A DNA stretch of 64,000 nucleotides. Source: Lanius collurio (taxonomy: Eukaryota; Chordata; Aves; Passeriformes; Laniidae). This document shows, one piece after another, positions 32,361 to 44,499 of this stretch. The position numbers and the translations under genes are program-made. The stretch is from assembly GCA_020086605.1 (NCBI GenBank), contig JACBWW010000021.1, positions 438,288 to 502,287 on the forward strand. Direction: 5' to 3'. Position 1 is the stretch's first letter, and the number at the start of each line of letters is the position of its first letter. Under the pieces are notes generated by a model that was not told the origin of the DNA, made no database searches, and saw nothing but the letters and a program-made list of their open reading frames with translations.

Positions 32361-35300
32361 CATGTGAGGGATGTGGACAGATGGGGAGATGTTAGGATAA
32401 TAGGTATTAAATGCAGATTTTACCCTGCTTGAGATCCCTATCTCAGCACAGTTCAACTTCTTGGTGCAGCAAGTTTTTGGCAGCTCCTGTGCTGGTGCCC
32501 CAGCTGAGTGTTTGGCATGGGCAGGACATAAAACTGTATGACCTCCCTTGGTTTCTCAGGGATTCCTGGATAATGGACTCTCTAGGGACAAGGACATGCA
32601 AAATAATCCTGAGTCCACACAATGTCCCCAATCTCTAAGTCCTGGCCTGCCAGTCCTTGGGGCAATGTGGTTCAAACTGCAACAAATAGATCTGGGGTGC
32701 TGGATCTGTTCTGATTCATTGAACATGGCTTGTTATTTTCTTCATTCCCTTATTTGTAATTTTGGGGGTGGGTTCAGGTTTCAAACCTGAAACAGCTGAG
32801 TTTGTGGGTCTGGTGTTGAACCAGAAGTGAGTGGGTAGTCCCCTTGCCCTGGCATGCAGGCAAGGTGAGCTGAGATCTCTGTGCCGGGGAGCAGCAGCAT
32901 TACCTCCTCCTGATGCTGCCTTGGTGTGGGGACAGCAACGGCAGGGAATGTGGGAGATGGTGAGGTTGGGGGCTGCCCTGGGCAGAGGCTGGGATCTGGT
33001 TGGTGTCATTCAGCAGCTGCTCTTGTGCTCTGCTCACCTGGAAATGCTGCTGTTAGTGTCCTTGCTCTGAAAGAGAAGAGCCTATTCTTGGCATATGTAG
33101 TCAAAGGGGGAGAATGATACCTTGCTGGCTAGTGATGTTGATGTGTCTCATTGCAGCAGAGGGGCCTGGATAAGACCTGACTCCAGATCTTCAGCAAAGG
33201 CAGTTTTGTGTGACAATCTGTTCCCAGCCAGAATAGACTCATCACATCACCCACAGGGTGAAAGTCATCCCAGTCCAGCAATTCAACACTCATCCCCATG
33301 ACTCAGTATCCCATCCCTGATCCTGCAGTGAGAGTTGTCTGGGCGTGGTACCACAATGCTCTAGGAGAGCATCTTGGCCAAAGCACCCCATTTTTGGAGC
33401 CATTTTTGGTCCCAGAACTGCAGGTGAGGATGAGCCTCATCAGCCTGCAAGGGCTTTTGTAGCCTTACAGGTGTGCCTGGTTTGGTGATTGTGCAGTTAA
33501 TAGTTTTCTGAAGATGGATGGCAGGTACAGCACAGCAGTTTGCTTTCCAAAAAAATGCCAATCATTCTAATCACTTGCGTAAGATTTGGGTCAAATCCAG
33601 CCACCTGGCTTTGGATAATAACTCTCCCAAGCCTTCTTGAGCTAGTCTTGTGAAGCATCGGCATTCTCAGGGCAGTTGAAATGGATGGGAGGTGCTCTGA
33701 CATGGCAGCCAGCTGGCCTTCAGGATGGATGGCTGATTGCAAAGTGATGGAAAGTTACATTTGCTCAGTCTGAGCCAATTCTATTCCTGTAACTGGCCTT
33801 GGCTGTGACTTTGGCTTCCCTGTGGCTCATCGGATGCTCACCCTGTGACGTGCTCACCTGGAGGCTTTGGGTTGAGATGGCAGGATCCCTTGCTCTGGGC
33901 AGCCCTCCAGGCTCAGGGCTCATCTATCAGAGGAGTTCAAGACCTCTGAATTCCACCTGTTGCACATTTAAAGGCCAGAAGAGTAGATTTATGACTCTGG
34001 TCTGACCTGCTCTGCAACAGAAGCCAAAACTTGTCCCTGGCTGATTCCTTTGTCAAGTGTAGCAACTCTGGGTACGTTCAGGAGTGTGGCTCCCAAAGAC
34101 ACGGGAGCTGCAGGGTCTTGGCTCTGCTGGCAGGCAGCAGAAGTCTCCATGAGGCTCCAGTCTGTTCCTAGCAGGGGTGTTTGGAGCAATTCCTTTGAGT
34201 AAGAGGTGTTCCCAGAGGGCCTGGGCCTGCATAGGGTGTCACTCACGCCCATCTGCACAAAGGATTACGGGCACAGCCTGGGCTGCTCCTGTTGACTGAA
34301 GTTCATGTCTCTCTAACACTTGGTACCTCCAAGCAAACAGGAGGTGATTCTAGTGGCTGTAAATCCCTACAGACAGGAAACACCCAGCATTTGGAGTGAT
34401 TTAGGTGTAAATTCATTCACTTAAGTTTCTCAAAAAGATCTGTAAGCTGCAGGGTTGTCAGCACAATGCTAGTTGTGCTTTCCAGTGAGCTGGTCTCCCT
34501 GGAGCCCAGCACTCTGCAGTGCCCTGGCTGTGTTTAGGGGTGTGCTCCTACCCTTTGCTGCTGCCTCCTCTGCTTGATTAGAAGTGCTCCCAGTTGCAGC
34601 CTCTCCACAGCTGAGCTCACAAGGCAGCATGTGGAATTCTCAACACAAGCCAAGGTGTGTGCTGGGACCTTGAGATCCACTCCCAGTGAATCCTTTTCTC
34701 CTCCTCTTGCCTGTACAACTGTCAGATCATCTCTGCTCTTCCTCTGCTTCCCCTTCCCTTGGCCACTACCAGGAGGTGGCTGCCTCTGGGCCCTGAGCCT
34801 TGGGCAGGAATAGGTCTGTGCCAGCTCCCACCAAGAGCCATCCCCTTTCCTGCATGGCTGAGCACAGTACAGTACATCCCTGGACCTGCAAGGAAAAGCT
34901 CCTGGTGACTTAGATCAGTAAACAAGCTGGGTACTTCCACAGGAGCATGGAGGAGGGGAAGCACAGGGCAGGGCTGGCTCATCTATGCCAGCACACTGGG
35001 TTTTGGCCTGTGCTGAAATTGGCTATTCCTGCTGAGCATGGAGAAGGAGGAAGGAGCAGTGCTAGGTGGAAAGCCAGGGTGAGCTGGGCTTGGCATGGGT
35101 GTGGGAGGAGGGAGAGAGCAGTGCTGACTGCTCCCAGGAGGAGCCACAGGAGCTGTCACCGTGTGTCACTCCCTTTTTGGCAGCCCCAGCCTGCTTGGCC
35201 ATCAAGTGCAGTGGAAAAGGCCAAGCACTGGGACTTGTTTTGCCACCAGAAACTGCTTGATGCTGTAGGCAGCTGCCTTCTTGGTCAGTGTCATGCAGAA

Positions 35301-36958
35301 TCTGGGCCAGGATTTATCTGGGAGTATATTTGGGGAGCAGGTCCCTCAGGGTGCTGTCCTGGTGGTCATGGTGCAGTTTGTCACATGAAAATGCTCTGAT
35401 TGGGCCAAGCTTCAGTATTTGGTGAGCTTTGCTTCCCCTCCAAACAGGGCAGTCTCAGACCCTGGCTGGAGCAGAGCAGGCTGCTGCTGGTCCTCACTTG
35501 CCCCGGGTGCCCAGAGATGTCCTGGCATTGCCTGGCAGGGTGGTGAGGGGAAGGAAGGCCTTGTTTTCCCGTTTTGATTCCTTGTGGCTGAGATTTCTTT
35601 CAAAGAGCCTTTCACCCAGAGGTGAAGTCACTCACCATGGCCACCTTTAGCAGCTGCTTCTCTGCATTGTGGGTTGTAAATGTCCCCTTAATTTAGTGCC
35701 TGCAGTGCACTAAAGCAGCAACCTTAGCACAGCCTCTGCATAATAACCAGAGAGGCTCTAGATCCTGTGCTCTGACACACAGCACTCTCCTTGACTGCTG
35801 TAGTCCCAGGGGCTGATGCCTCCTTTACCCTGGGTGCCTCAGCCTCCCCACCACTTGCTTTTGAAAGATAACTCCCTATAAAATAGAGAGATTTAGTCTA
35901 GTCCAGCTGGGCAGGTATGTAATGCAGGCAGTAATGCACTTGCATCCTAAATGTTTCAATTCCTTTGGCTAAACTTCCTGGTGAAAGGTGTGGGGTTTTT
36001 TTTCTCCTTCACAAAAGAGGGTAACAGCTCTGACCTTGAGGAGAGAAATGATGAAGGTTCAGAGTTCTCTTTCCTTTTTTGTTGCTATTTTTCTTGCGAA
36101 ATATTCCAGTTGAGAGGAAATTTTTGCTTAAACAATTTATACCCAGTGGACAGATTTATTCTGTTCAGCTGCCAGCCACAAGAAAACCTTGTTATTCCCT
36201 GTGGCATGGATTTTTTTTTTTTTTTTCTCAATACTCATAAATACTCTTTGCTAAATCTGAGTTTTTACTACTTGAAGCATGAAGGACCAGGTACTTCTGC
36301 CCTGTTCCTGATGCTGGAGGAATCATCACTTGCTTCTTTTGCTGCCCTGGCCCTGGGTAACCCGAGTGGTGCTCAGGATTGGTTCTTAAATATCCGTCTG
36401 TCTCCCTATGCCTGATCCAATTTTGCTCCCTTGTTATTTCCATCTCTCAGGGATAAAAAAATTGCTTTTTTGAACATCCTGGAACCAAGAGGTGCTTTGG
36501 AGGCAGCATTTCCGAATCCCACCTGGCTGCTACTTCCCGTGCCTCTGCTCCCAGCCAACACCCTGCTGTCCTGGCTTTTAGCAGGAGCTGGGCAAAACAA
36601 TGTTTCCTGGTTTAGCATTGTTATTTCAAGGGAGAAGAGGAAAATGTGGAGGTTTGGTTTGAAGTTGAGTGACTGGGGGAGAAGTGCAAGGGCTTGAAAA
36701 CAGTTGGTTTGGATTGGGGTAGAAAAGAAATGAGGAGACTTAAAATGGAAAGTGGGCTCAAGAGAGAGAGGCAAAAAAGGCAACGTTTCCTTTCAAACAC
36801 ATAAAATCTGGTTTCTTTGATGCTGATGGATCACTTGATACTCTTTGTGAAACCATTCCATTTGACAAGGCCTGTTTTTCAGGCCAGAATTGTTGCTGGT
36901 GGACTTGGCTGTGGTAGCTCCTTCTATCCCTAGTGCCTGTCTCAGTTTCTTTTCATGT
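32361..36958. other. Long stretch with few features
   Basis: No gene, RNA or repeat family recognised over 4.6 kb. AT-richer patches lie at 32725-32765 and 35935-36245; the latter includes a T-run near 36211-36226. A consensus donor-like CAG/GTATGT at 35915 has no good acceptor. Frames up to 154 codons (35951-36415) run through T-rich sequence and encode Phe-rich low-complexity peptides. Confidence 0.4.
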
Positions 36959-37188
36959 AATCACAGAATGTTTTGGGTTGGAAGGAACCTTCAAGGCCAC
37001 CTTGTTCCAACTCCCTGCCATGGGCAGGGACACCTTCTACTACATCAGGTCACACCTGGCCTTGGATGCTTCCAGGAATGGGGCAGCCACAGCTGCTCTG
37101 GGCAACCTGTGCCAGGGCTCTCCCCACCCTCACAGGGAAGGATTCCTTCCTAATATGTAATCTATTCTGCCCTTGTTTGCAGTTATTT
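36959..37188 (-). mobile_element. CR1 LINE 3'-end fragment
   Basis: The clearest transposon in the window. AATCACAGAATG is followed by TTTTGGGTTGGAAGGAACC, CTCCCTGCCATGGGCAGGG, GGAATGGGGCAGCCACAGC, GGGCAACCTGTGCCAGGG and CTTCCTAATATGTAATC, the familiar inverted 3' end of avian CR1. The element lies on the - strand and is 5'-truncated at about 230 nt with no open reading frame 2 sequence. CR1 is the dominant LINE of birds and is also present in reptiles. Confidence 0.9.
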
Positions 37189-38655
37189 CATGAGGTTTGG
37201 GGTACTTCAGCTGCTTCATCTCTCCCTTTCCCAGGGTGGGATGGTGTAGGGAACCCATGTGGTGCTGGCAGCACCTCCCTTGCTCAAGAGATTTATTTGA
37301 GGCCTGGGCTGAGATCCCCAAACTCACTGCAGTGGTGAGCTGGAGACAGAGCATCCTTCCCCTGACAGGCAGCTCTGTCTCTCTATGCTTTGAGTTTCTT
37401 TGGAGCTCAGATTCTCAGCCTCCTTACCTCTAGTGCAATGCTTTAGGAACAGATGGGCTTAATTTGCAATTGCTGCCCCCTGAACTTGGGAGGAGATTTG
37501 AGTTTGGAGCCAGTCTTCGTCTTGTTCCATGTGAGCCCATCCAGCAGGCTCCTTCCTGCCCTGCCCCTGTGGACATGGAGCCAAGGACCCAGCGAATTCT
37601 GCTCTCTGTGATGAGAGAGGCTCTCAGAAGTAAGATTTTCTCTCTCAGTGGATAAATCCGTCTCCATGCTACCTTAGCAGTGGCAACGGCTGAGCGTCTT
37701 CTTACGGGGTGATACTGTTGAGATGCTTAGTCTAAGCTCCATCTAATCCTCTTTCAGGGAGCTATCGGGCTGGTGATCTCTTACAAACAGGTTTTCTGAC
37801 ACCAGCCTCAGCATTTTGTGGTTTGTGATCATGCTGCAAGAGGGTGATGGTCCTGCTGCATCTCTGCTGCTGCCCCCGAGCTGAACCAGAGGTGAAAGGG
37901 AAAAGAAAATGAACCTACAAGTTTCTAACCTGAGCTCTGGTGGATTTTGGGTTTAGGTGTCTACTCCTGTTTCCATAGGGGTTTGTGGCGTGCTTTTGTG
38001 GAGCATAAACCAGATTTTTATAACTGTGATTTTTGTATTGCATTAGTGCTTTGTGGTGGGTTTTTTTGGAGAGCACCCTCCTGAATCTGTCCTGTTGTAC
38101 TTCTGCCAGTGTACCCTGGGAATCCTGTCACTCTTTGGGAACCAATAGCAAATGTAAAGCAGATTTAAAACATTTCTATTCCCCCTCTGTGTGTTGAGGC
38201 CCCAAATTCAAGGCAGAATTTAGAGATGTTGCAATGTGCTTGGAAACTCTTGGACTGTTGAACTTGGCAATCAAAACCTGATTCCTGCTTGCTGGAAGTG
38301 AGAGCCTTGTGTGTGGTTGCTCTCATTATCACGTTGTCACCCAGACATGGTGTGGGGATGGAGTCACCTGGCAGTGGTGCTGGCACCCAGGGCATGGGAG
38401 AGAGGCCATGGGATTTGCTGTTGGTAAGATCTGATCAGCACCAACCTGGTAGTTAGACCTCAGCCCTGGGATCTGGTTTTGACCAATTTTGGGATGGCCA
38501 TCACTGCTCCTGGAGCAAGGTGAGCAAAGCCCATTCTGCCACGGGATGGGCTCCCTGCCTGGAATGATGGCCAGTGGTGGGAGCAAGCAGTGCCTCCTGG
38601 AGAGGGCACATCCCTCAGCACCTCCTCACACTGTCCCCTTCCTCCTGTCTTGCAG
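37189..38655. other. Non-coding between CR1 and candidate exon
   Basis: GC-moderate DNA with nothing recognised. The final 40 nt form the pyrimidine-rich tract of the candidate exon's splice acceptor. Confidence 0.45.
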
Positions 38656-38819
38656 GGCTGTGTGTCTGAGCCAGGTGCCCCCTGCTCCGCTCTGGGTCCC
38701 ATGAGACAGGCAGGACCACCCTGTCCCTCGCGCCCGGGGCCGCAGCACCCGGCTCTGCCCCTGCTGCACGGGATCCCCTGCCAGCCCCCACAGCAGTGCT
38801 GCAGAGAGCTGCTGCCACG
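38656..38819 (+). other. Candidate 164-nt exon (best in window)
   Basis: An acceptor with a strong pyrimidine tract ends in TCTTGCAG at 38648-38655. A consensus donor GTAAGTCC begins at 38820. The enclosed 164 nt is GC-rich with eight CpG, unlike its flanks. One forward frame is open throughout, giving a Pro/Cys-rich peptide I cannot match to any family. The other two frames contain stops. Joined directly to the candidate at 43065, the open frame would end within a few codons, so an untranslated or lncRNA exon is more likely than a coding one. Confidence 0.35.
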
Positions 38820-39079
38820 GTAAGTCCTGAGCTTCTGTTTTCCTCTCCTTGGACACTTCCCTGCGGAAGGATGTGCTCCAGGTCGCTGCTCCCGTTGTCT
38901 CCATGTGCATCCCCCGGCTGCAGTGGGGTCACAGCGTGGGGTGTGTGTGCAGGACTGCAAAAAAAGGCTCTGCAGAAACAGCTTATGCACCAAAAAAATT
39001 CAGGTTTCAGTCAACAGACTCAGCTCACGAATTCAGGTTGTATTTAGCAAGTGGCTTTGGCTGGAAAAAAAAAGTGAAA
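38820..39079. other. Non-coding spacer
   Basis: Sequence downstream of the candidate donor site. It becomes AT-rich toward 39060. No feature recognised. Confidence 0.4.
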
Positions 39080-39265
39080 CACTGAAAAGTTTGATTTTGA
39101 CATTTTCAAAATGAAACCTTTCAGCCATCTGTTTCAAGATGACATTTCGTTTTGAATTTTTTCTAGGGTTTTTTTTTTTCAGTGTGGGGGGGAAGCCACC
39201 TACAAACAAAATGAAAGCTTCACTTCAGCCCAAACAAAATGTTTCATTCAGCCCCAGATTATTAC
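39080..39265. repeat. Cluster of CAAAATGAAA words in both orientations
   Basis: Near-palindromic CATTTTCAAAATG lies at 39101-39113. The inverted form GACATTTCGTTTTGAA is at 39141-39156, CAAAATGAAAGC at 39207-39218, and CAAAATGTTTCATTC at 39235-39249. The words recur with partly complementary orientation, allowing hairpins. It may be an ancient, unidentified inverted-repeat element or local low complexity. Confidence 0.4.
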
Positions 39266-40769
39266 TGGGGCTTTAAAATTTGGCAAAGAAAAAAAATTAT
39301 CTTGGTCATCCTGAACTACCTTCTTTTCTCTGTTTCATCACCGGGACAAAAGACAAGTGCGTGAGGGAGTGGGAGCTGTGGGGCCCAAAGCACAGTATGG
39401 GGGTTTTTGAGTGGGAGTTTGGGAAGAGCCTGTGGTGGCAGAACATGTTGTACCAATGACTTTGGTGATGGCAGGAGCCTGTGGGAGCCAATTTTAGCTA
39501 CAGCAGAGAGCTTGTGCTAGAGAGGAGAGTGTGCTGTGCAGAGCCCACCTGGAGACAGCATCCTCCCAGGCTGTGGGAGTGGCCCCGGTGTCAGGACCTG
39601 TGCTGGGTGCCAGAGGTGTGGAGCAGGTCTCACCCAGTGCCTTTCCCTCCCTACAGAGCAGCATCTGTGCCTGTTGTCTGTTTTCTCCATCTGGTGTTTG
39701 AGAAAGTCCAGTTTGGGGAGATAAATGTGAAACAGAAGGGACCTTCTGGTCTGCCCAGAAGGTTTTTGTAGCTCTCTTTGCACAGGAAAAACCACTCTGG
39801 GGATGGAGGAGAAGGAAGGAACCGGGGGAGAACAGGACCCTCCCTGGGGGGGCTGCAGGAAGTGCACCTGGGTAGCGCTTCCCCCACCCAGCTCAGCTGA
39901 GGCTGCCTAATGAGAGAAAACAGCTGTGCTTTTCATTTGCCCACCCTCTCCACCCCCAGTCTATCCCAAACGTGACCATATCCAGTCACATAAAACTGCT
40001 GGATGTGGAAGCAAGTGTTGGCCCAGGAGCTGTGCTGCTGGACTCCTTGGAATGGGGCTGTGCTGGCTCATGCCCTTTGTCAGGAAGGAGGAATGGAGGG
40101 CTGAAAGGGAATAGGAGAGCCCCAAAATCGAGCCATAAACAAAATCTGTGCAGCAACACGGGGGGCTGCAGGAAGGCCTCCTGCACTGATTTCCTGGGAG
40201 GAGTGTGCTGCTGGCACATCCTGGCTCCCCACAGCCTGGGCGTGCAGGACTCCCACTCCAGCAGGAAGGCTTCAAACACAGCATTGCAGGCAGGTGTCTG
40301 GGAGCGTGGTGGGACAGCAGGTGTTTGAGATCTGTTCACATGTGCTCCCATGCTTCTGTCAGCACTGGCTCCCTGCTGAAGTGTTGTAGGGTTGCTGCCT
40401 TTGTTGCAGAGGAAAAAACTGACTGCTCAAGAGATACATGAGATCAGAGGGGATCAGGGCTGCTGCAGGTCTGAAATCAGTGTCTGCCCTTGTTTGGAGG
40501 AGAGCTGGTTGTGCCCTAACCTCTGTTAGCTGTATTACAGGTGGCCGTGACCCCAGGGTGTGAGTGGCAATGCTGGAAAGGGTGGCAGGACCTTGTCCCA
40601 CACAGAATCCCTCCACCCTGCTTTGGGAGGGTCTTTCCCCAAGGCCCTTACTGGAAGCCCCTGAAACCTCCTGAATTATGTACCTCTGAGTTTGCATTTA
40701 GTATTCCCACCTTCCATTCTCTTCCTCTGTTTTAATTTCTTCCTGTTTTCCCCCCTCCCTCCATCTTTA
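39266..40769. other. Non-coding, nothing supported
   Basis: GC-moderate filler with no recognised feature. Overlapping frames on opposite strands up to 121 codons look like chance. Confidence 0.45.
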
Positions 40770-40935
40770 TCAGTAGCTAATGAAACAGGCAGGGAGAAAC
40801 CCAATTCGTACAGTAATTAAATTTACTTAGAGGGTATTCAGCTGGAGTAATGAGAAGTTTAATTCAATGATTAGTTTTTTCTTTCATTAATTAAAAATGG
40901 AACAACGGTGCAGTTACAGTGGGCTGCATTGATCC
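40770..40935. promoter_or_regulatory. TAAT-dense candidate conserved element
   Basis: Contains GTAGCTAATGAAAC, CAATTCGTACAGTAATTAAATTTAC, GAGTAATGAG, TTTAATTCAATGATTAG and TTTCATTAATTAAAAATGG. At least six homeodomain cores lie in 165 nt, with a retained CpG (TTCGTAC and, at the end, CAACGGTG). It is among the densest TAAT clusters outside the terminal array. Confidence 0.4.
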
Positions 40936-41269
40936 TCCTTATGGAAAGCTGCTGATGGAGGAGGAGGAAGGAAAAGGTTCTCATTTTATCTTCTCTGGAT
41001 GCTCTTCCCACATGCTGTTGGTATTGTCCCCTGTTCCCAGTTGATCCCTTGCCCAGGTGTCCCTGAGTGACTCGAGGTGAGAGGTGCTTGGGGTGATGAT
41101 GAGGAGAGCAGTGGCACAGCCCCCCCCAGGTCTTCTCCCCAATCTGTCCCCAGCCTTTCAGTTTAAAAATGGATTTGAAATATTTGCTGTGGGTGGAAGA
41201 TTGAAAAGCAGGTCCCAGCCCACAAGAAGTTTGGGGTGGGAGAGTTGTTTTCCATCCTTGCTTAACAGA
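40936..41269. other. Non-coding spacer
   Basis: GC-moderate DNA between two AT-rich islands. Nothing recognised. Confidence 0.4.
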
Positions 41270-41400
41270 TTTTGAGCCATTTAAATATGTTAAACTCATA
41301 AACATGTTTTTAGTCTTTTAAAATAAGTGATGTGTGAAAGCAAAAAATAAACCAGATAAGTAATTTCCCATTTCTCCAGTGCCTTCTGCAGGCTCTTGAA
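41270..41400. promoter_or_regulatory. Small AT-rich candidate element
   Basis: CATTTAAATATGTTAAACTC, ATAAACATGTTTTTAG, AAAATAAGTGATG and GATAAGTAATTTCCC. Forkhead-type (ATAAACA) and NKX/TAAT-type words. No CpG. Confidence 0.25.
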
Positions 41401-43064
41401 CAATGTTAGGACCTCAGATGTCCTTTGAAGCATGATTGGGCAGGTTCTGTTCACCTAGAGTAGAGACATTTGCATGCTCCCAGTTTTGACACAGAAGGGT
41501 TTTTTTTGGTAGCTTTGGGGATTGTTGTAAGATCTGCTAATGCATTAGTTCATGAGGAGGAGTAGACAGTAACAGGAATAACCCCTCAAAGAACCAAGGA
41601 ACCATTAATTGGTGTTGCAGATCCTGTCTGTGCAGGAGCTATGTGTGTAAGGGGGCTGGGCAAGTGAGTGAGCACTGCATCCCCCTCAGCTGTGCCCTCC
41701 CTGCCCACCTGTCTGCCAAGTCACTTACTTGTGTGGGGGCCCTGTGATGGTGAGAATTAGCCAAGGGCTGGGGCAGCAACACCTGCCTTTGAAGCCACTG
41801 AGAGCCCAAGAGCACTCAGCACCTCTGGAAATAAGATGCTTTGGCTTTTCTTGGGTTATCTGGGGTGCTAACTGCTTCAGGAAAGCTGGTGGGCAAGGGA
41901 GAGGCTCTGGGCCAGCCCAGTGCTGGGAAGACAGGCAGAGTCCCACGTGGGACTGGAACCCCTCCAGCAGTGCTCATGCCTCCCTGAGGCTCCTCTGTGC
42001 CCCCTGTGTGTGGAGTGGCATGGGATTCACTTTCTGCTCCAAGAAAGGAGGAATACATCCCCCTGCTTTTGACCTCATCTCCTGAAACAGCAAAAATTGT
42101 GATGGGAAAGGGTTTCTGGCAGGAGGTGAATGAGGGGCACTTCTTTCTGCACCTGCAGGAGGGTCGCAGCTGAGCTCCTTTACCTCCAGCACATGCCTTG
42201 GCTGTAGTGGCAGTGGGAGGGAGCCCCAGGTTGGCTAAATTTGGGCACCCCAGTGCTGGCAGCCTGTGTACCCCTCAGCTGGACCGAGCTCCTGGCATTT
42301 CTCAGGGCCCAACCTGTTGTCCCCAGGACTTGTGGCAGTGTTTTGGGCTGATCCTGGCTATAACACAGCATCTCCAAAGCCCAGCTCATCTATGAGAGAG
42401 CCCTCAAGTGCCCTGAGTCTGTGGGATGCAGTGTCCTCCATCTGAGCCTCGTGCCTCTTTGCTGGTGTCCTGAGCTGCGAGAGCCTTTTCCAGCTTGGTG
42501 CTCGGGTGATGTTTTGCAATTCCTGTTCTCTGTGAAGCATTTGGCTGGGATACAGGGATGGAGCCAGGGACTGAGCTGCCTGGGGAGGCTTATGGAAGGA
42601 GGTGTAAGCCTGTGCTGACCAGTGAGTGATATCTAGGCTCGTAGTCAGCTGCAGTACTGCCTTACAACAGTGTTTTTCCAAGGGGTTTTGCATGCATGTG
42701 CTTCTTCAGAGATCACTGCAAGTGATTCCCAAGTGCTCTGGCCCAAATCTGTCCTGGTAGCTGTCAGCAGATCAATGCTCTGCTAAGTACAGACCTGCTC
42801 TATTTCTGTGGGAAAATGGCTCTCTTAAGCAGTTCATTTTGGGCCTTACAGCAGCAGTGCCACTAAATTTTGGTAGTTGTGTTTTTCTGTTTGTTACAGC
42901 CTGATTTATAGCTTTTAAATATCAGCTTGGATGTAGATTAAGCTTGCCTGAGCTCAGTTTTGGGAAGGAGAGAGGGAAAACCATTCACAGCTTTTTAATT
43001 TCTCTCCTGCTTGCCTCTCAAATGCCAGGTTTAAAGCCCTAATATCTTTTCATTTTGCTCACAG
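41401..43064. other. Non-coding, small AT-rich patch near its end
   Basis: Mostly GC-moderate filler. Around 42870-43030 the sequence becomes AT-rich (TGATTTATAGCTTTTAAATATC), then merges into the pyrimidine-rich acceptor of the candidate exon at 43065. No gene recognised. Confidence 0.4.
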
Positions 43065-43150
43065 TGCATGAGTGGAAAGCAGAGGAGAGGCCAAAGCCCA
43101 GTGCACACCTGGCATCTGATCCCCCAGCATCCTGCCTTCATCTGACCCAG
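43065..43150 (+). other. Candidate 86-nt exon
   Basis: An acceptor, TTTTCATTTTGCTCACAG, ends at 43064. A donor CAG/GTAGGTGC begins at 43151. The 86-nt segment contains ATGAGTGG near its start. No protein family is recognised. Same strand as the candidate at 38656, with about 4.2 kb between them, so the two could belong to one transcript. Confidence 0.25.
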
Positions 43151-43839
43151 GTAGGTGCACCTGAACTCGGAGCATTGGTGTGTGTGACACTCATGTGCAT
43201 TTGTTGTGCTCAGTCCAGGGCTGGATTGGTTTCCACTGCCAAAACCATGGTAAAAATGCCTATTCCTTCCTCCTTAGTCTGGGGTGGATTCCCAGCCCTC
43301 CTGGTGGGGGTGAGGCAGTGTAGCTTCCAGCTAGGAAAGGTTCAATCCATTGGTCTGGCACAGGGGAGTGTTTTACCGGGGAGAGGCCTCTAAAATGATT
43401 ATTTTGGATGGTGGGACTTCAGAGAAAGAGTTTTGTGATGAGGTCGTGTGGCTCTGGTCAGGTGGGTTTGCTCCAACTCGTGTTACATCAGTGCTGGACA
43501 AACACTTTCCACATGGAGTGATTCAGCGTGGACAGCCAGGTGCTGCACCTTGGGAATGCTGGGCAGGAGTGGTTTTATCTTCCAGGAGAGGGCGGGCGAG
43601 AGGGTCCTTGAAAAGCAGCATTTTCAGAGATGTCTCTATTCGCTGTTGCACGGCTCCTGCACGCTCTCCCCCGGCTCAGCCTCCTCCCAGCACTCTTGCT
43701 GGGACAGTTAAAAGAGACAGGAGCGGGTTTTGGCTTGTTCTGCACATCCCCATCCTCAGCTGAAATCTGTGAGCTGTCAGCCTGATGCCGGAGATGCGTG
43801 AGACAGCAAACATCAGAGCTGACTGGGTTGAGGCAATTT
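43151..43839. other. Non-coding, nothing supported
   Basis: GC-moderate, with a few CpG around 43580-43680 in a pyrimidine-rich stretch. No promoter or gene can be assigned. Confidence 0.4.
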
Positions 43840-43960
43840 CCCAGGATGTCAGTCCTCGAGAGAGCATAAAAAGGATCTCTCCGTGAAGAGCAGAATTTGC
43901 TTTCCTAATGAAAAAAAAAAATTGAGATGATTCAAGCATCTTTCATCTGCCACAACTGTG
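43840..43960. promoter_or_regulatory. Small candidate element
   Basis: CCTCGAGAGAGCATAAAAAGG, TCTCCGTGAAGAG and TCCTAATGAAAAAAAAAAATTGAG. CATAAAAAGG near 43864 is TATA-like and two CpG are retained, but no initiator or exon follows clearly. Confidence 0.2.
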
Positions 43961-44499
43961 GGAGGGTTTGTTGAAACTGAGGATGTTGTCCAAGGTAGTA
44001 GGAGATGGAGGTGTGTGCTGGGATCTGTTTGACAGGAGTGGTGGCACTGGGTGGGGCACTTCAACTGGGCCAGAGCTCAGGGGGGCTCACTTGGGACTGC
44101 CCAGGGGAAATGTTCCATGCCTGGTTCAGGGAAAAGAGAATCCAAACAACGATGCAGAACTCTTTCACACTCAGATATGTAATTTCTCCCTTACGTTGTT
44201 CTTCGCTCAAAGCAAAGAGCTGGCTGAATAGGCTTAACCTGGTGCATGCAAAAAAGGGACCTGTCCTTACCTTGCCTCACATTCCTGTGTGAGGGGAGCC
44301 TGTGGAGAGGCATTTGCAGCTTTGCAGAGAGGTATTTGTAGCTCCTTGTTGCAGTTTTATGGTAATCAGGAATGAGCCTAGATGCCCGTCCCTCCCTGCT
44401 CCCACAGGTGCTCTGTGTGGATTGGACCCTGGGAGAAGCTGTGTGTGAAGGATGCTCTGAGGAGGAGCTCCCACTGTGTCAGGGCTGACAGAGCAAGGA
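43961..44499. other. Non-coding, nothing supported
   Basis: GC-moderate sequence. No recognised feature. Confidence 0.45.
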
